Assembly (NCBI GenBank): GCA_913774955.1
Contig: CAJYKV010000009.1
Coordinates: 53,145-117,144, forward strand
DNA from: an uncultured Acidovorax sp.
GTDB taxonomy: Bacteria; Pseudomonadota; Gammaproteobacteria; Burkholderiales; Burkholderiaceae_C
DNA: 64,000 nt
Direction of reading: 5' to 3'
The position numbers and the translations under genes were made by a program. How positions within the stretch are numbered: position 1 is the first letter of the stretch; each line of letters starts with the position of its first letter. Under the pieces are notes generated by a model. That model ran no database searches, was not told where the DNA came from, and worked only from the letters and a program-made list of their open reading frames with translations. Of the stretch, positions 37,997 to 48,913 are shown in pieces.

Positions 37997-38569
37997 TCAG
38001 ACCAGCACCAGCTGCGGCACGGTCTGCAGCTCGCGCAGCGGCGCGCGCGCGGGCTTCACGGCACGCAGGTGGGCCACCATCTCGTCCACCACGTTGCGCT
38101 GGCTGTAGACGCACTCCCAGGCCTGCTCCACGGTCAGCCCGCGGTAGCGCTGGCCGAGCGTGAGTTCGACGCGCTCGGTGACCCAGTCGCCGCGGTAGCC
38201 GTAGTCCGCGCGCCAGTAGTAGGGCTGCGAGAAATATCCGAACGAGCCCGGGAACAGCGGGCGCACGTGGGTCGGGTCTTCGAAGGCGTCGTCGCTCGCG
38301 CCGTGCGGCACGCGGATCTCCATGCGCGCGCCGTCGCGCGCCACGCGGTGCAGTTCCTGCATCATCGGCAGCACGTTGGGGATGTGCTCCATCACGTGCG
38401 AGAGCAGGAACTCCCCGATGCTGTCGTCGGCGAGCGGCAGCGGCGTGCGCGCGCAGTCGTTCAGGTCGGCGACGATGTCCACGCCCGGTGTGGCCTGCCA
38501 GTCGAGGTTCAACCATCCTTCGACGATCCTGCGGCCGCAGCCGACGTTGAGCTTGTGGGGGAGGTCCAT
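37997..38569 (-). CDS. Class I SAM-dependent methyltransferase
   Basis: A 190-residue methyltransferase-like protein. The SAM motif I is KLNVGCGRRIVEGWLNLD near the start and the motif IV/post region is FLLSHVMEHIP. The conserved HVMEHIPN pattern is typical of the predicted SAM-dependent methyltransferases often found near sugar or lipopolysaccharide genes. It is short for a full methyltransferase but complete for this subgroup. The substrate cannot be told. It lies 103 bases downstream of serS on the same strand. Confidence 0.88.
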   Translation of the reverse strand: MDLPHKLNVGCGRRIVEGWLNLDWQATPGVDIVADLNDCARTPLPLADDSIGEFLLSHVMEHIPNVLPMMQELHRVARDGARMEIRVPHGASDDAFEDPTHVRPLFPGSFGYFSQPYYWRADYGYRGDWVTERVELTLGQRYRGLTVEQAWECVYSQRNVVDEMVAHLRAVKPARAPLRELQTVPQLVLV

Positions 38570-38672
38570 GTCGGGTGCAGTCGGGGTCGGAAGTCGGAGC
38601 CGGTCAGGGAACCGTGCCGGCGGGAATCGCGTGACGGGCAGCGGGTGGCAGGAGCGGAACGAGCGGCGCCGC

Positions 38673-40091
<1,419 letters not shown>

Positions 40092-40127
40092 CTAAGATAG
40101 GGCCATCACACGACAGGGAGGCCCGCC

Positions 40128-40565
40128 ATGCAGATGGAACCGTATCTTTTCTTCGATGGCTGCTGCGAGGAAGCGCTCGCGTTCTATGCGCACAGCCTGG
40201 GAGGCGAGGTGCTGGCGATGCAGCGCTACGCCGGCTCGCCGCTGGAAGAGCAGTTGCCCGCGGACTGGCACGCGAAGATCATGCACGCCACGCTGGAGGC
40301 TCCCGGAGGGCACCGGCTGATGGCCTGCGACCGCATGCCCGGCCAGGCCCCGGGCGGGCACGACGGGTTCGCGCTTTCCATCCACTGCCCGTCGGACGCG
40401 GAACACGGCGAGCGCATCTTCCGCAGCCTGTCCGAGGGCGGCACGGTGACCATGCCCTTCACCGTCACGTTCTGGGGCGCACACTTCGGCACGCTGGTGG
40501 ACCGCTACGGCGTGGGCTGGATGATCAACTGCGAGGGCGGCCATGCGTCGCCCGGCAGCGCCTGA
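40128..40565 (+). CDS. VOC family protein, PhnB-like
   Basis: A 145-residue PhnB/glyoxalase-like protein. It begins with the family-typical PYLFFDGCCEEALAFYAHSL, has RYAGSPLEEQLPADWHAKIM, HRLMACDR and ends with FWGAHFGTLVDRYGVGWMIN. A good ribosome site (AGGGAGG) precedes the ATG at 40128. PhnB-like proteins often lack metal ligands, and their function is unknown. It is convergent with the dehydratase gene. Confidence 0.93.
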   Translation: MQMEPYLFFDGCCEEALAFYAHSLGGEVLAMQRYAGSPLEEQLPADWHAKIMHATLEAPGGHRLMACDRMPGQAPGGHDGFALSIHCPSDAEHGERIFRSLSEGGTVTMPFTVTFWGAHFGTLVDRYGVGWMINCEGGHASPGSA

Positions 40566-40589
40566 TCCTTGCCGCAGTGGCGATGCCGC

Positions 40590-41531
40590 TCAGGCGACGG
40601 TGGCCGGATCGCAGTTGGCGCCGCAGAGGATGAGCCCCACGGTCTCGTCGGGGCGGGGGCGGTACACGCCGCTCTGCAGCGCGGCGATGCCCAGCGCGGC
40701 GGCGGGCTCGACGGCGAGCTTCAGTTCGCGCCACAGCCACTGCTGGGCCGAGCGGATGGATTCGTCGGTCAGCAGCAGCGTGTCGTGCACGTGGCGCTGC
40801 GAGACCTGCCAGGCGATGTCGCCGATGCGCCGGGCCCCCAGCGAGTCGGCGGCGATGCCGCCCACCGCCACGTCCACCGGCTGGCCGGCCGCGCGTGCGG
40901 CATGCAGCGTCGGCGCGCCCTCCGGCTCCAGCGCGATGACGCGGGCGCGCCCCTCGCACCAGGCGGCGATGCCGGCGATCAGGCCGCCGCCGCCCACGCT
41001 CACGAGCACGCTGTCGGGCAGGCGGCGGGCCTGCTCCTCCATCTCCAGCGCCAGCGTGCCGGCACCCGCGGCCACTTCGGGCTGGTCGTAGGCATGGGTG
41101 AGCAGCGCGCCCGTTTCCTGCTGGCGCGCCAGGCAGGCCTGCAGCGCCTCGGCATAGGTGGCGCCGCCGACGACCACGGTGGCATCGAGCGAACGCAGGC
41201 GCGCGCGCTTGGCTTCGGGCGACACCTCGGGCACGTAGACCTCGCAGCGGATGCCGAGCGAGCGCGCGGCGGCGGCGGTGGCGATGCCGGCATTGCCGCC
41301 GGAGGCGACGATCACGCCGCTCTCGGGGATGGTGTTGGCGAGCAGGCGGTTGAGCATGCCGCGCGCCTTGAAGCTGCCGCCCACCTGCAGGTGCTCCAGC
41401 TTGAGCCACACCTCGGCGCACTCGATGCCGAGCGAGCGGCCCGAGAGGCGCATGAGCGGCGTGGTACGCAGGAAGTCGGGGCGCGCGGCCAGGCGCAGCC
41501 GGGCGGAGGAGATGGCGGAACGGTCGGTCAT
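40590..41531 (-). CDS. PLP-dependent threonine/serine dehydratase
   Basis: A 313-residue fold-type II PLP enzyme. The PLP lysine is Lys55 in GGSFKARGML, the substrate/phosphate loops are SGGNAGIATA and VGGGGLIAGIAAW, and the C-terminus has LILCGANCDP. It lacks the C-terminal regulatory domain of biosynthetic IlvA, so it is a catabolic-type L-threonine/L-serine dehydratase (deamination to 2-oxobutyrate or pyruvate). The ATG at 41531 is preferred; longer frames read into low-complexity sequence. It is divergent from the CBS gene. Confidence 0.9.
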   Translation of the reverse strand: MTDRSAISSARLRLAARPDFLRTTPLMRLSGRSLGIECAEVWLKLEHLQVGGSFKARGMLNRLLANTIPESGVIVASGGNAGIATAAAARSLGIRCEVYVPEVSPEAKRARLRSLDATVVVGGATYAEALQACLARQQETGALLTHAYDQPEVAAGAGTLALEMEEQARRLPDSVLVSVGGGGLIAGIAAWCEGRARVIALEPEGAPTLHAARAAGQPVDVAVGGIAADSLGARRIGDIAWQVSQRHVHDTLLLTDESIRSAQQWLWRELKLAVEPAAALGIAALQSGVYRPRPDETVGLILCGANCDPATVA

Positions 41532-41700
41532 GGACGAGGGCAGCAGGAAGAGGTCGGTGGTTGCGGCGCCCCGCGGTGTCGGGGCGAAACCTGACAGTGT
41601 ATGCAGGCCGCGGCCGCCCCGTCCGCCTGCAGCCCGCGCGGCACATGCCGATAACATGGCCAGGGGCTGCGCACCGCGGCCTTTTCGCAGGAGATGGCGC

Positions 41701-42414
41701 ATGTTCTTCGTGTTCGGCCCCATGGGGCAGATGTACCGCGGCGGCCCGGAGCAACTGGCCCAGGTGTCGCCCGTGCGCCGCGTGCAGCGGCCGCAGGCCC
41801 TGCGCACCCGCGGGCCCGACGTGGGGGACGAACCGCCGATGGCCCGGGCATGGGCCCACCCGGCACAGACGCCACCGCAGCCACCGGCACCGCCCGCCGC
41901 GCCGACGGCACCCGTGAACGTGCTCGCGCAGGCGGCCGTGAGCGCCTACGCGCAGACCGAGCAGGGGCCGCAGCAGGCACGCCAGCCGCTCACGCGCGTG
42001 AGCGACGTGATGACGACCGGATCGCTTTCGGTGCCGCCCGACGTGCGCGTGAACGACGCTTGGCAGACGCTGGCCGAGTACCACGTGGCACAGGCGCCCG
42101 TGGTGGATGCGCAGGGCCATGTGATCGGACTGCTGCTGCGCGCCGACATGGCGCCGCTCGACCTGCTGCCGGAGCCGGGCAGCGTGAAGGCCGCGATCGA
42201 TCTGGCGCGGCGGCCGGTGTCGGAGGTGATGGTGAGCCCCGTCCCCACGGTCGCGCCCGATACCGAGCTGCGCCGCGTGGCGCGCGTGCTGCTGGACACC
42301 GGCATGCCCGGCCTGCCGGTGACGGACGAATACGGCACGCTCGCGGGATTCATCTCGCGCACGGACATCCTGCGCGCGGTGGCGGCCGATCCGCCGCTGG
42401 ACCTCTGGAGCTGA
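41701..42414 (+). CDS. CBS domain pair protein
   Basis: A 237-residue protein. Residues about 1-95 are a proline/alanine-rich leader with no known domain, opening with FFVFGPMGQMYRGGPEQLAQ. Two CBS repeats follow: VSDVMTTGSLSVPPDVRVND to GLLLRADMAPL, and VSEVMVSPVPTVAPDTELRR to GFISRTDILRAV. CBS pairs bind adenine nucleotides and act as regulatory switches. AGGAG precedes the ATG at 41701. It is convergent with the CorC-type gene, which also has CBS domains. Confidence 0.92.
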   Translation: MFFVFGPMGQMYRGGPEQLAQVSPVRRVQRPQALRTRGPDVGDEPPMARAWAHPAQTPPQPPAPPAAPTAPVNVLAQAAVSAYAQTEQGPQQARQPLTRVSDVMTTGSLSVPPDVRVNDAWQTLAEYHVAQAPVVDAQGHVIGLLLRADMAPLDLLPEPGSVKAAIDLARRPVSEVMVSPVPTVAPDTELRRVARVLLDTGMPGLPVTDEYGTLAGFISRTDILRAVAADPPLDLWS

Positions 42415-42462
42415 GGCGCCAGGCCCGCGGGCAAGGCGGACAGTCCGCCCCGGGTCGGCAGG

Positions 42463-43788
42463 TCATTCGGCCAGGGCGGCGCCCTGCGTCTCGGCGATCT
42501 GCACGCGCGGCAGCGGGCTCGCGAGCACCTTGTCGATGGTCTTGCCGTCCATGTCGACGACCTCGAACTGCCAGCCTTCCCACTGCACGGTGTCGGTCAC
42601 CTTGGGCAGCTTGCCGGTCAGCAGCATCACCATGCCGCTCAGCGTGTGGTAGCGGCCGCGCTCCTCCTCGGGCACGGCGTCGAGGTCGAGCCGGTCCTTC
42701 AGTTCGGGCACCGGAATGTGGCCGTCCAGCAGCCAGCTGCCGTCCTCGCGCTGCACCGCCCAGGACGTGGCCGGATCGCGCGCATGGAACTCGCCGGTGA
42801 TCGCCTCGATCAGGTCGCGCAGCGTGACGATGCCCTGCACCTCGCCGTACTCGTCGATCACGAAGGCCATCTGCAGGTCGGACTGGCGGAAGTTGTCCAG
42901 CAGCTCCATGCCGGTGATGGTCTCGGGCACGTAGAGCGCCGACTGCAGCGGCTGGGCCGACAGGTCGCGCACGTCCTCGCGCAGCGAGCGCGACAGCCAC
43001 TGGCGCGCATTGAGCACGCCCAGCACGTTCTCCATGCCGCCGCGCACCACCGGGAAGCGGCCGTGGTCCGACGACTCGACGAGCCGCAGGTTCTCCTCGA
43101 AGCTGTCCTCCACGTCGAGCACGACCACGTCGGCGCGGGGCACCATGAGCGAGCCGATCTGGCGGTCGTCCAGGCGGAACACGTTGCGCACCATCTGGTG
43201 CTCGTGGGATTCGATCACGCCCGCGCTCGTGCCTTCTGCCAGCACGGCATGGATCTCGGCCTCGGTCACGGCGCTCGCGGTGTTTTCCTTCACGCCCAGC
43301 AGCCGCAGCAGCGCCTGGGTGGAAACGGACAGCAGCCGCACGAACGGCTTGGTCGCGAGCGCCAGCCAGTTGATGGGGCGCGCCACGAGCCGCGCCAGCG
43401 TCTCGGGGTAGCTCTGGCCCAGCCGTTTGGGAACCAGCTCGCCGACGACGATCGAGAAGTAAGTGATCACCACCACCACGAGGCCCGTCGCAGCGTAGCC
43501 GGCGGTTTTCTCGGGAACTCCCAGCGAGAGCAGCCACTCACCGAGCGGCGCGGCGAGGGCGGCCTCGCCGACGATGCCGTTGAGCACGCCGATCGAGGTG
43601 ATGCCGATCTGGATGGTGGAGAGGAAGCGCGTCGGGTCTTCGCCGAGCTTCATGGCGGCGATCGCGCCGGAATCGCCCTCATCGATGAGCTTCTGCAACC
43701 GGGTCTTGCGCGCTGAAACCAGCGCCAGCTCGGACATGGCGAAAAGGCCATTCAGAAGGATGAGGGCGAAAAGTATTGCTATTTCCAT
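42463..43788 (-). CDS. Hemolysin/CorC-type membrane protein (DUF21-CBS-CorC_HlyC)
   Basis: A 441-residue membrane protein. The N-terminal DUF21 domain (about 1-190) has three or four helices, starting FALILLNGLFAMSELALVSA. A CBS pair covers about 205-335 (SLMVPRADVVVLDVEDS, VIDEYGEVQGIVTLRDLI), and a C-terminal CorC_HlyC domain covers about 345-430 (DGHIPVPELKDRLDLD). The family is related to CNNM magnesium/cobalt transport proteins; true haemolysis is not implied. The start is family-typical, with the first helix at the N-terminus. Confidence 0.94.
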   Translation of the reverse strand: MEIAILFALILLNGLFAMSELALVSARKTRLQKLIDEGDSGAIAAMKLGEDPTRFLSTIQIGITSIGVLNGIVGEAALAAPLGEWLLSLGVPEKTAGYAATGLVVVVITYFSIVVGELVPKRLGQSYPETLARLVARPINWLALATKPFVRLLSVSTQALLRLLGVKENTASAVTEAEIHAVLAEGTSAGVIESHEHQMVRNVFRLDDRQIGSLMVPRADVVVLDVEDSFEENLRLVESSDHGRFPVVRGGMENVLGVLNARQWLSRSLREDVRDLSAQPLQSALYVPETITGMELLDNFRQSDLQMAFVIDEYGEVQGIVTLRDLIEAITGEFHARDPATSWAVQREDGSWLLDGHIPVPELKDRLDLDAVPEEERGRYHTLSGMVMLLTGKLPKVTDTVQWEGWQFEVVDMDGKTIDKVLASPLPRVQIAETQGAALAE

Positions 43789-43909
43789 AGACAGGGAGTG
43801 GTGGCTCCCTCGGAGTGGTCGGGACGCAAATTGTAAGAAGTCCTACCGCCGATGGGGGAATCAATGCCCGGCGGCGTAGGGATTTGGCACGGCAGCGCAG
43901 GAAAGCCGG

Positions 43910-44908
43910 CTAGCCCCGCCCTGCCCCGGTCTCCGGCATGCGCTGCGAGATCTCCAGGCCGGTGGCCACGTCGATCTTCAGGCCCTTGGGCAGCGGGAAC
44001 TTCACGGTCTCCTCGATGCCTTCCATGCGGCGCACCGCCACGGCGCCCAGCGCCCGGATGCGGTCGATCACCTGCCGCACCAGCACTTCCGGCGCCGAGG
44101 CGCCCGCCGTCAGGCCCACGCGGGTCACGCCCTCGAACCATTCGGGCAGGAGTTCGTCGGCGCTGTCCACCATGTACGACGGCGTGCCCAGCCGCACCGC
44201 CAGCTCGCGCAGGCGGTTGCTGTTGGAGCTGGTCGGGCTGCCGACCACGATGACGAGTTCCACCTGCGCGGAGAGCACCTTCACGGCGTCCTGGCGATTC
44301 TGCGTCGCATAGCAGATGTCCTGCTGCTTGGGCTCGCGCACCTGCGGAAAGCGCGCGCGCACGGCGGCCGTGATTTCGGCCGCGTCGTCCACCGACAGCG
44401 TGGTCTGCGTGACCACGGCGAGCTTCTCGGTCTGCTCGGGCTGCACCCGGGCCACGTCCTGCACGTCTTCCACGAGGTGGATGCCGTGGTCCAGCTGCCC
44501 CATCGTGCCCTCCACCTCCGGATGGCCCTTGTGGCCGATCATGATGAACTCGTAGCCCTCTTTGGCGAGCTTGGCCACCTCCACGTGCACCTTGGTGACG
44601 AGCGGGCAGGTGGCGTCGAAGATGCTGAAGCCGCGCGCCTCGGCCTCGGCCTGCACCGCCTTGCTCACGCCGTGCGCACTGAACACCAGCGTGGCGCCGG
44701 GCGGCACGTCGGCCAGGTCCTCGATGAAGACCGCACCCTTCGATTTGAGGTCGTTAACCACGTAGGTGTTGTGCACGATCTCGTGGCGCACGTAGATCGG
44801 GGCGCCGAACTTCTGCAGCGCGCGCTCCACGATCTCGATGGCACGGTCCACACCGGCGCAGAAGCCGCGCGGCTCGGCCAGAACGATTTCCTGGGGTTGG
44901 ATGGCCAT
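43910..44908 (-). CDS. ispH: 4-hydroxy-3-methylbut-2-enyl diphosphate reductase
   Basis: A 332-residue IspH (LytB), the last enzyme of the MEP isoprenoid pathway, which makes IPP and DMAPP. The three iron-sulfur cysteines are Cys17 ([10 protein letters not shown]), Cys101 (DATCPLV) and Cys199 ([11 protein letters not shown]). The catalytic glutamate region [14 protein letters not shown] is also present. It starts four bases after the FKBP isomerase stop, the standard fkpB-ispH pairing of proteobacteria. Confidence 0.98.
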   Translation of the reverse strand: MAIQPQEIVLAEPRGFCAGVDRAIEIVERALQKFGAPIYVRHEIVHNTYVVNDLKSKGAVFIEDLADVPPGATLVFSAHGVSKAVQAEAEARGFSIFDATCPLVTKVHVEVAKLAKEGYEFIMIGHKGHPEVEGTMGQLDHGIHLVEDVQDVARVQPEQTEKLAVVTQTTLSVDDAAEITAAVRARFPQVREPKQQDICYATQNRQDAVKVLSAQVELVIVVGSPTSSNSNRLRELAVRLGTPSYMVDSADELLPEWFEGVTRVGLTAGASAPEVLVRQVIDRIRALGAVAVRRMEGIEETVKFPLPKGLKIDVATGLEISQRMPETGAGRG

Positions 44909-44912
44909 GGCG

Positions 44913-45380
44913 TCAGAGCACTCCGATGAGCTGCACTTCGAAGGTGACGGGCTGGCCCGCGAGCGGATGGTTGAAGTCGAAGCGCACCGCGCCGTCGTCG
45001 CGGACCTCGAGCACCACGCCGGCGTAGCTGCCCGTGCCGTCCGGCGTGGGAAACTGCACCACGTCGCCCAGGGTGTACTGCTCGTCGGGATCGCCGAGCT
45101 CGGCGAGCAGGCGGCGCGCCACCCACTGCTGCATCTCGGGGTTGCGTTCGCCGAAGGCCTCGCCGGCCGGCAGTTCGAACGTGGTGCGCGTCCCCTCGGG
45201 CAGGCCGATCAGGCGCTGCTCCATCGCGGGGGACAGTTCCCCGGCGCCCAGAGACAGCGTGGCGGGCTTGTCGCCGAACGTATTGATGACGTCGCCCGAA
45301 GGGCCTGCGAGGCGGTAGTGCAGCGTCAGGAAGGACCCGGGCTGCACGGTGGCCACGGAGGGAGAAGCGTTGGAAGTCAT
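44913..45380 (-). CDS. fkpB: FKBP-type peptidyl-prolyl cis-trans isomerase (SlpA/FkpB)
   Basis: A 155-residue FKBP of the SlyD/SlpA group, a folding helper that isomerises prolyl bonds. It has [40 protein letters not shown] and the closing [19 protein letters not shown] (the NHPLAG motif is diagnostic). The insert domain between the FKBP halves is present. It lies directly before ispH. The start at MTSNASP is chosen; the extra 15 residues of the longer frame are not family-like. It is divergent from radC. Confidence 0.95.
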   Translation of the reverse strand: MTSNASPSVATVQPGSFLTLHYRLAGPSGDVINTFGDKPATLSLGAGELSPAMEQRLIGLPEGTRTTFELPAGEAFGERNPEMQQWVARRLLAELGDPDEQYTLGDVVQFPTPDGTGSYAGVVLEVRDDGAVRFDFNHPLAGQPVTFEVQLIGVL

Positions 45381-45411
45381 GAACGAAAAAGGGCCGCTCG
45401 GCCTGCAAATG

Positions 45412-45427
45412 GTGTATAAAAACACAG
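45412..45427. promoter_or_regulatory. LexA-like box between fkpB and radC
   Basis: GTGTATAAAAACACAG matches the proteobacterial SOS box CTGT-N8-ACAG at seven of eight fixed positions, with one first-base change. It lies 63 bases before the radC start and 31 bases from the fkpB start. TATAAA inside it could also be a -10 for radC, so a repressor here would block transcription. Confidence 0.5.
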
Positions 45428-45490
45428 TGTCCTGACCGCGGTTCCACGGTCTGGGTGTGTGCCTGATTGTCCTTCCTTCTTTGCAACCCT

Positions 45491-46207
45491 ATGGCTCTCA
45501 AGACTCTGCCCATCGATGCCCGCCCGCGCGAACGCCTGCTCGCCCGCGGCCCGTCCGCCCTGTCGGACACCGAACTCCTGGCCATCCTCCTGCGCACGGG
45601 CATCGTGGGCAAGGGCGTGATGCAGATGGCCCAGGAGCTGCTGTCTCCCGCGCTCCCCGATCCCGCCACGGGCACCCTGCAGGGCGGATTCGGCGGCATC
45701 GGCGGCCTGCTGCAGGCCGATGCCGATGCACTCAAGCGCATCAAGGGCCTGGGCCCGGCCAAGCGCACGGCGCTGGTCGCGGTGCTGGAACTCGCACGCC
45801 GCGTGCTGGCCCAGGCGCTGCCCAAGCGCGAGATGTTCCACTCGCCCCGCGCAGTGCGCGACTACCTGCAACTGCACCTCGGAGGCAAGCCCCACGAGGT
45901 GTTCTCGGTGCTGTTCCTCGACAGCCAGAACGGCCTCATCGCCATGGACCAGATGTTCCGCGGCACCCTGACGCAGGCCAGCGTCTACCCGCGCGAGATC
46001 GTGGTGCGAGCGCTCCACCACCAGGCGGCTTCGGTGGTGCTGGTGCACAACCATCCCAGCGGCCACGTGCAGCCAAGCCGGGCGGACGAAGACCTCACGC
46101 GCGCCCTCACGGAGGCCCTGCGCCTCGTCGACGTCCGCGTGCTGGACCACATCATCGTCGCGCCGGGCGCATCCCTTTCCATGGCGGAGGAGGGTCTGCT
46201 CCGATGA
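45491..46207 (+). CDS. radC: RadC family JAMM-domain protein
   Basis: A 238-residue RadC protein. It has an N-terminal helix-hairpin-helix part ([20 protein letters not shown], about residues 75-100) and a JAMM/MPN+ domain with the metal motif [16 protein letters not shown] near 180. The old link of RadC to recombination repair in E. coli was later disputed, so the biochemical role is open. The ATG at 45491 begins the family-typical [15 protein letters not shown]; an in-frame ATG 24 bases earlier is unlikely. The stop overlaps the next start by four bases. Confidence 0.96.
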   Translation: MALKTLPIDARPRERLLARGPSALSDTELLAILLRTGIVGKGVMQMAQELLSPALPDPATGTLQGGFGGIGGLLQADADALKRIKGLGPAKRTALVAVLELARRVLAQALPKREMFHSPRAVRDYLQLHLGGKPHEVFSVLFLDSQNGLIAMDQMFRGTLTQASVYPREIVVRALHHQAASVVLVHNHPSGHVQPSRADEDLTRALTEALRLVDVRVLDHIIVAPGASLSMAEEGLLR

Positions 46208-47466
46208 TCCGCCCTGCCGCCTGCCGGCCTGCCCGCCAGCCCTGGGCCCGGTGGCCGGCGACCCTGCTGGCGGCCGGGGTCGGCGGGCTGCTCGCGGCCT
46301 GCGCGCCGCAGCCGGTGCGGCCGGTGGCACCCGGCACAGCCGTTGCCGCCCCGCCCGGCCAGGTCGCAGCGCAGACAGCCCCGCGCCCCCGTCCGGCGGG
46401 CCCGGGGCTGCGGCTGATCGGCATCGCCACCCTGCCGCACGGCCTGGAATTCCTCGGCAGTACGGTGGGAGGCATCTCCGGCATCGATTACGACCCGCTG
46501 CAGGACCGGTGGGTGCTGCTGAGCGACGACGGCTCGGCACTGCAGCCCGCGCGCTTCTACACCGCGCAGCTGCACTATGGCGACGATGCACTCGCACCGC
46601 CCCGCCTCACGGGCCTGTTCACGCTGCGGCAGCCGGACGGCCGGCCGTTCCCGTCGCGGCTGCAGGCGCACCGGGGTGGCCTGGATGCGGGCGAGGTGCC
46701 CGACCCCGAGGCCGTGCGCTGGCTGCCAGGGGGAGCGTCGCTGATCTGGACCAGCGAAGGCGACTTCGCGCGCGGCTATGGCCCTGCCTTGCGAGAAAGC
46801 CGTGCGGACGGCGCAGCGGCGCGGGAGTACGCACTGCCCCCGGGCTTCCAGCCGCGGCCCGGCGGCGTCAGCGGCCCACGCGCCAATGCCACGCTCGAAG
46901 GCCTGGCCCTCTCTCCCGACGGCCGCACGGCCTGGCTCGCGATGGAGGTGGCATGGCGCCAGGACGGCCCTGTGCCGACAACGCAATCGCCGGGCGGGCC
47001 GCTGCGCATCACGGCGCTCGATCTCTCGAGAGGCCGGGCCGTGCGCCAGATCGCCTACGTGCCGGACGCGGTGCCCCGCGAACGGCGCATTCCCTGGGGC
47101 CCGCGCCTCAACGGCGTGAGCGAAATCCTTGCGGACGGCCCCGACCACCTGCTGGTGCTCGAGCGCGCCTACAGCGCCGGTGCGGGTTTCCTCTCGCGCC
47201 TCTACCGGATCGACACGCGCACCGCGAGCGACACCCTCGCACTCGACCGGCTCACGCCCGATAACCACGTTCCCGCCGCCAAGACACTGGTCGCCAGCTT
47301 CCCGGGCCCGGGCCTGCCGGAAGCCGACAACCTCGAAGCGATGGCGTGGGGCCCGCCCCTGCCGGGCGGCCGGCGCGTGATCGTCTTCGCGAGCGACGAC
47401 AACTTCAACCCCGCCCAGGCCACGCAGATCATCGCCGTGGAATACCTGGAGCCGGGCGCACAATAG
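46204..47466 (+). CDS. Phytase-like (esterase-like) periplasmic lipoprotein
   Basis: A 420-residue protein with a lipoprotein signal ([11 protein letters not shown], Cys at about 32), followed by a proline-rich linker. The domain is the 'esterase-like activity of phytase' beta-propeller family: [40 protein letters not shown], and the diagnostic NLEAMAWGP followed by [14 protein letters not shown]. Substrate is unknown; no phytase catalytic RHGxRxP motif exists. The start overlaps radC by four bases (ATGA), though a functional link is not evident. Confidence 0.88.
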   Translation: MIRPAACRPARQPWARWPATLLAAGVGGLLAACAPQPVRPVAPGTAVAAPPGQVAAQTAPRPRPAGPGLRLIGIATLPHGLEFLGSTVGGISGIDYDPLQDRWVLLSDDGSALQPARFYTAQLHYGDDALAPPRLTGLFTLRQPDGRPFPSRLQAHRGGLDAGEVPDPEAVRWLPGGASLIWTSEGDFARGYGPALRESRADGAAAREYALPPGFQPRPGGVSGPRANATLEGLALSPDGRTAWLAMEVAWRQDGPVPTTQSPGGPLRITALDLSRGRAVRQIAYVPDAVPRERRIPWGPRLNGVSEILADGPDHLLVLERAYSAGAGFLSRLYRIDTRTASDTLALDRLTPDNHVPAAKTLVASFPGPGLPEADNLEAMAWGPPLPGGRRVIVFASDDNFNPAQATQIIAVEYLEPGAQ

Positions 47467-47471
47467 CCCCG

Positions 47472-48326
47472 ATGGCCACATCGCGCGACTGGGTCCGGCA
47501 GGCAGGAACCAGTGAACACCTGCCCTGCATCGAAGCGTATTTCCAGGGACACGGGTATGCGCCGCACCGGCACGACACCTATGCCGTGGGATGCACGCTG
47601 GCGGGCGTGCAGAGCTTCCGTTACCGGGGTGAACACCGGCACAGCCTGCCGGGCCAGACCCTCGTGCTGCATCCCGACGAGCTGCACGACGGACACGCCG
47701 GTACCGGCGAAGGCTTTCGCTACCGCATGGTCTACGTTCCGCCCGCCCTGCTGCAGTCCATGCTCGGCGGCCGGCCCCTGCCGTTCGTGGCCGGAGGCAT
47801 CACCGCCGACCCGCGGCTGGCGGCGCCCGTCCGCTCGCTGCTGCAGCGCCTGGATGCGCCACCCGATCCGCTGGAGGAAGACGACGCCCTGTTCGACCTG
47901 GCCGAGGCCTTGAGCGCCGTGGCGGGCAGCGCCGCCCGCCGGCGCCCCTGCGACTGGCAGGCGGCCGAACGGGCCCGCCATTTCCTGCACGCCCACCTGC
48001 ATGCGTCCGGCCCCGTCACGCTGGCGGATCTCGAGCAGGCGAGCGGGCAGGACCGCTGGCGCCTGTCGCGCGATTTCCGGGCGCTGTACGGCACCAGTCC
48101 CTACCGCTACCTGCTCCTGCGGCGGCTGGACCTGGCCCGGCGGCTGATCACCCTGGGCGAGCCCCTTACCGAAGCATCGGCGGCCGCCGGCTTCTTCGAC
48201 CAGAGCCACATGACGCGGCGCTTCGTCCAGGCCTTCGGACTGCCGCCCGCGCGGTGGGCGCGCATGCGGGGCCAGGATGATGTCCCCTGCACGATCGTGC
48301 AAGACGCGGGAGCGGCCGGCACCTAA
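47472..48326 (+). CDS. AraC family transcriptional regulator
   Basis: A 284-residue AraC-type regulator. The N-terminal cupin-like AraC-binding domain (about 20-110) has APHRHDTYAVGCTLAGVQSF and LVLHPDELHDG. The C-terminal pair of helix-turn-helix motifs covers about 175-270: TLADLEQASGQDRWRLSRDF and ASAAAGFFDQSHMTRRFVQA. It starts five bases after the phytase-like gene. It probably controls a nearby transporter or the cupin gene that follows; the ligand is unknown. Confidence 0.93.
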   Translation: MATSRDWVRQAGTSEHLPCIEAYFQGHGYAPHRHDTYAVGCTLAGVQSFRYRGEHRHSLPGQTLVLHPDELHDGHAGTGEGFRYRMVYVPPALLQSMLGGRPLPFVAGGITADPRLAAPVRSLLQRLDAPPDPLEEDDALFDLAEALSAVAGSAARRRPCDWQAAERARHFLHAHLHASGPVTLADLEQASGQDRWRLSRDFRALYGTSPYRYLLLRRLDLARRLITLGEPLTEASAAAGFFDQSHMTRRFVQAFGLPPARWARMRGQDDVPCTIVQDAGAAGT

Positions 48327-48358
48327 CCTGGGCGCCTCTCCAACGATCCTCCTGCGAC

Positions 48359-48760
48359 ATGACCTCCTTCGACACCGCCCGCCCCACCCCTGCCCCGCCC
48401 TCCGCCGCGATCAACATCGCACACAAGTTCTCCCTGATCGACGCCCACTGGCAGCCCCGGGTGGTCGCCGAAATGAACGATTACCAGTTCAAGCTGGCCC
48501 GGATCGAGGGCGACTTCATCTGGCACGAGCATGCCGGCACGGACGAGGCCTTCATCGTCGTGAAGGGCGATCTGCGCATCGACCTGCCGGACCGGGCCGT
48601 GCACCTGGGCGCGGGCGAAATGTTCGTGGTGCCCCGGGGAACGCGGCACCGGCCCTGCGCGCAGGGCGAGGTGTGGCTCATGCTCGTGGAACCCCGCGGC
48701 GTGCTCAACACGGGCGACAGTGGCGGCGAACGCACCGCGGCCAACGACATCTGGGTGTAG
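48359..48760 (+). CDS. Small single-domain cupin protein
   Basis: A 133-residue cupin. The first metal motif is IWHEHAGTDEAFIVVKG (HxH...E) and the second is GAGEMFVVPRGTRHRPCAQG (final His). All usual ligands are present, so it likely binds a metal; an enzymatic or sensor role is possible. It follows the AraC gene by 32 bases on the same strand and may be its target. Confidence 0.9.
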   Translation: MTSFDTARPTPAPPSAAINIAHKFSLIDAHWQPRVVAEMNDYQFKLARIEGDFIWHEHAGTDEAFIVVKGDLRIDLPDRAVHLGAGEMFVVPRGTRHRPCAQGEVWLMLVEPRGVLNTGDSGGERTAANDIWV

Positions 48761-48770
48761 CGCGCGCCAT

Positions 48771-48825
48771 CGCAGGCAACACGCGCAGTACGACAAGATG
48801 CGGCAACGACGCCCGAAAGGTCTTG
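48771..48825. repeat. Decayed partial copy of the 34.6-kb palindromic element
   Basis: In reverse orientation this segment shares an uninterrupted run with the element at 34616-34729: GTACGACAAGATGCGGCAAC continued by GACGCC (48788-48813), flanked by further near matches (CGCAGGCA before it; GAA.GGTC.TG after it). Both copies lie between genes. The outer 19-bp arms are degraded here. Confidence 0.8.
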
Positions 48826-48913
48826 CCAGCCGCTTCAACCGTCCGCACGGCCACCCCGGTTACTTTCCCCTCCGCTGCGGCCCCCGGCGCGGATCGGATA
48901 CAACCGGCATTCC

